Shown here one piece after another: positions 6,090 to 7,068 of a DNA stretch of 7,068 nt. A program made the position numbers and the translations under genes. This DNA is from UBA1067 sp963661055 (GTDB lineage: Bacteria; Verrucomicrobiota; Kiritimatiellia; RFP12; UBA1067). The first letter of the stretch is position 1, and each line of letters starts with the position of its first letter. The notes under the pieces were generated by a model. The model saw nothing but the letters and a program-made list of their open reading frames with translations, did no database searches and had not been told where the DNA came from. The stretch covers positions 1 through 7,068 of the forward strand of contig CAVLAC010000101.1 of the NCBI GenBank assembly GCA_963661055.1, read 5' to 3'.

Positions 6090-6233
6090 AACAAACAAAA
6101 CAATGTGCGCGTGTGTGTGTGTTCTGTGTGTCAGAATTGTCGTGTTGTTGTCGCTTATTGTCGACGTCCCTCCCCTACAACCCTACCCAACACACACACA
6201 CACACACACAACACACGCATTGTTTTGTTTGTT
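6090..6233. repeat. Large inverted repeat with GT/CA microsatellite arms
   Basis: AACAAACAAAACAATG (6090-6105) is perfectly inverted as CATTGTTTTGTTTGTT (6218-6233), a 16-bp outer arm. Continuing inward, the left side carries (GT)6 at 6111-6122 plus a second GT run at 6125-6131. The right side carries (CA)10 at 6191-6210 plus three further AC units, so pairing can continue with small bulges for about 40 bp or more. The central 55-60 nt are unpaired. This can form a long hairpin or cruciform. No gene is supported inside it. Confidence 0.75.
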
Positions 6234-6247
6234 TGTTTTACAATTGA

Positions 6248-6282
6248 ACAGTAGGACAGTAGGTACTGTGTGTGTGTGTGTG
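6248..6282. repeat. ACAGTAGG tandem pair and (TG)8 microsatellite
   Basis: ACAGTAGG is directly repeated at 6248-6255 and 6256-6263, followed by (TG)8 at 6267-6282. Together with (GT)6 and (CA)10 just upstream, this makes three dinucleotide arrays within about 170 bp. Confidence 0.7.
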
Positions 6283-6284
6283 TT

Positions 6285-6382
6285 AACAACGCGCGCCGAC
6301 GCGGACACCGGCGCGTAACGCGCGTAACGGCGCGGACGCGCGTCCCCAGGCACGTACGCGTACGCGTACGCGTAACGCGCGC
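6285..6382. repeat. Alternating purine-pyrimidine tract, CG and TACGCG repeats
   Basis: GCGCGTAAC is tandemly repeated at 6311-6319 and 6320-6328. GGACGCGCGTCC at 6334-6345 is a perfect 12-bp palindrome. TACGCG is repeated three times at 6355-6372 and followed by TAACGCGCG. Nearly the whole stretch alternates purine and pyrimidine, the composition that favours left-handed Z-DNA. Frames crossing it are open only because of the repeat composition. Confidence 0.65.
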
Positions 6383-6496
6383 AAAGAACATCATCGACAA
6401 AACCCGCTACTTCAGCCGCCAAAAACTACCCCAAAAGCCACCTCAGCCACTCCCGCCCCAAAAGCGCCCTAAAACAAACTTTAAAAAAAATAAAAC

Positions 6497-6526
6497 TTGA
6501 CACACTTTTCAGAATTCAGCTTGTAA
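6497..6526 (+). promoter_or_regulatory. Weak promoter-like sequence in the spacer
   Basis: A perfect -35 TTGACA (6497-6502) follows an A/T-rich stretch (6480-6495) that could act as an UP element. The only -10 candidate at a suitable distance is TTGTAA (6521-6526, spacer 18), which is poor. No gene follows on this strand, only the 23-bp repeats, so a non-coding transcript or chance are the options. Confidence 0.2.
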
Positions 6527-6593
6527 GCAAAGACGCCCCAAAGCCCCGACACCCCAACTTCTAGCTTATCTAGCCCCCCTAGCCCCAGCACCG

Positions 6594-6731
6594 ACCCCTG
6601 CGCATCTCGACTACCCGCCCCTACGCATCTCGACTACCCGCCCCTGCGCATCTCGACTACCCGCCCCTGCGCAGACCCACTACCCGCCCCTGCGCAGACC
6701 CACTACCCGCCCCTGCGCAGACCCACTACCC
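6594..6731. repeat. Six-copy 23-bp minisatellite
   Basis: Six head-to-tail units of exactly 23 bp start at 6594, 6617, 6640, 6663, 6686 and 6709. Each begins with CCCCTGCGCA or a close variant and ends in ACTACCC. Units 1-3 carry ATCTCG in the middle, and units 4-6 carry AGACCC. Unit 1 starts with A instead of G, and unit 2 has TACG for TGCG. A degenerate seventh unit may begin at 6732. There are no spacers between units, so this is not a CRISPR array. Confidence 0.92.
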
Positions 6732-6750
6732 TCTGATGCGCACCTCTCAA

Positions 6751-6781
6751 TTTTGCCATGGGGTCTGACCCCATGGCAAAA
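6751..6781. repeat. Perfect 13-bp palindrome around GGGGTCTGACCCC
   Basis: TTTTGCCATGGGG (6751-6763) and CCCCATGGCAAAA (6769-6781) are perfect complements around TCTGA. The core GGGGTCTGACCCC resembles palindromic repeats I associate with bacterial intergenic repeat families, though that is from memory. A-runs rather than T-runs follow on the plus strand, so it is not a standard terminator. It may be a repeat-family copy or a binding site. Confidence 0.75.
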
Positions 6782-6850
6782 AAAATGTTGATAACTCCGC
6801 TATGTCCACGCGTAACCGCCGCCCCTCGCCGCCTGTAATCTCTGTCACAC

Positions 6851-6925
6851 GGCGGGCAAGGGACTGCCCGCCCTACCTGCGTTGCGCTACTGTACGGCGG
6901 TAGGGGGCGGAGTCCCTTCCGCCCC
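6851..6925. repeat. Inverted pair of REP-like hairpins (REPIN-like)
   Basis: Hairpin 1 has arms GGCGGGCA (6851-6858) and TGCCCGCC (6865-6872) with loop AGGGAC, followed by CTACC (6873-6877). Hairpin 2 is preceded by GGTAG (6899-6903) and has arms GGGGCGGA (6904-6911) and TCCGCCCC (6918-6925) with loop GTCCCT. Hairpin 2 is an inverted copy of hairpin 1, identical at 21 of 27 positions, and the six differences are three compensated base pairs. A GTAG foot beside a hairpin is the hallmark of REP sequences mobilised by RAYT (TnpA-REP) transposases. No transposase gene lies in the window. Confidence 0.75.
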
Positions 6926-7030
6926 GCAAAAAGTAGCCCTATAAAATTGTAGAGCGAGCGGAAGCAAAGAAAGACGGCAAGTGAGGAGCGGGAGGGGTGG
7001 ACGAGTGTTGAGCGGAGTGAGACGGGCGGA

Positions 7031-7062
7031 CGCGGGGCGGCGGATTCGCCGCGAAGCCCGCG
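7031..7062. repeat. Nested GC-rich hairpin near the window end
   Basis: GCGGCG (7037-7042) pairs with CGCCGC (7047-7052) around GATT. Outside it, CGCGGG (7031-7036) pairs with CCCGCG (7057-7062) with four unpaired bases on one side. The surrounding 6926-7030 is purine-rich and holds no supported gene. The element may continue beyond the window. Confidence 0.45.
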
Positions 7063-7068
7063 CAAGGC

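Noticed and set aside
6103..6422. Several overlapping open frames over the microsatellites on both strands
   Set aside because: They are open because GT/CA and CG repeats lack stops. The products are low-complexity Cys/Val/Thr/Arg repeats.
6381..6500. A protein-like tail (IIDKTRYFSRQ, then Lys/Pro-rich) ending in TGA at 6498-6500
   Set aside because: Codons look reasonable, but the frame has no start outside the repeats and no recognisable domain. At most it is a decayed gene end, and I could not support it.
6594..6731. CRISPR array
   Set aside because: The 23-bp units abut directly with no unique spacers, and no cas gene is present.
6940..6947. TATAAAAT as a -10 for a gene beyond the right edge
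   Set aside because: The matching -35 (TTCCGC) is poor and no start codon with a ribosome-binding site follows in the window.
6703..7065. A 120-codon open frame on the minus strand
   Set aside because: It runs through the minisatellite end, the perfect palindrome and both REP-like hairpins. Its peptide is just the translation of those repeats, with no domain-like stretch.
5434..7068. Replication origin or partition site
   Set aside because: I found no cluster of DnaA boxes (TTATNCACA) and no parS-like or dif-like sequence, despite the repeats and AT-rich patches.
5434..7068. tRNA, tmRNA, RNase P, SRP or other known RNA gene
   Set aside because: No cloverleaf with a GTTCRA arm and none of the conserved cores I know were seen on either strand.

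Overview
The window suggests a bacterium with an anaerobic style of redox metabolism. I cannot name the organism. Four full-length genes sit in about 5 kb of moderately GC-rich coding DNA. They are followed by about 1.7 kb of spacer made almost entirely of repeats. The NfnAB-type flavoprotein pair points to an anaerobe or fermenter. A gut-type PVC-group bacterium is only a guess from general style.

Layout. Positions 1-184 hold the 3' end of an unidentified reading frame, with two small hairpins at the window edge. Positions 185-360 are the gdhA control region: a sigma-54-like promoter (TGGCAC-N5-GTGCT), paired TGTAAAG/TTTAC boxes with an 11-bp period, and a 15-bp dyad just before the ribosome-binding site. 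gdhA (361-1734, +) encodes an NADP-type glutamate dehydrogenase and ends in a good terminator. A second transcription unit (1840-4144, +) carries nfnA and nfnB, a two-subunit FAD/iron-sulfur NADPH oxidoreductase often annotated as 'glutamate synthase small subunit'. A hairpin terminator at 4167-4202 separates it from a convergent gene (4219-5355, -). That gene encodes a dehydroquinate-synthase-like protein whose usual catalytic histidines are replaced, and it has its own strong promoter at 5405-5433.

The spacer 5356-7068 holds a possible 50-codon ORF, CTAG motifs spaced exactly 9 bp apart, a C-rich stretch, and a large inverted repeat built around GT/CA microsatellites. These are followed by an alternating CG/TACGCG tract, a six-copy 23-bp minisatellite, a perfect 13-bp palindrome around GGGGTCTGACCCC, and an inverted pair of REP-like hairpins whose stems differ by compensatory base changes.

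How the genes work together. Glutamate dehydrogenase uses NADPH to fix ammonium into glutamate. NfnAB-type complexes make NADPH from NADH plus reduced ferredoxin. Their adjacency suggests matched supply and demand for nitrogen assimilation, although a terminator separates the two units. The dehydroquinate-synthase-like gene is independently transcribed and shows no link to the others.
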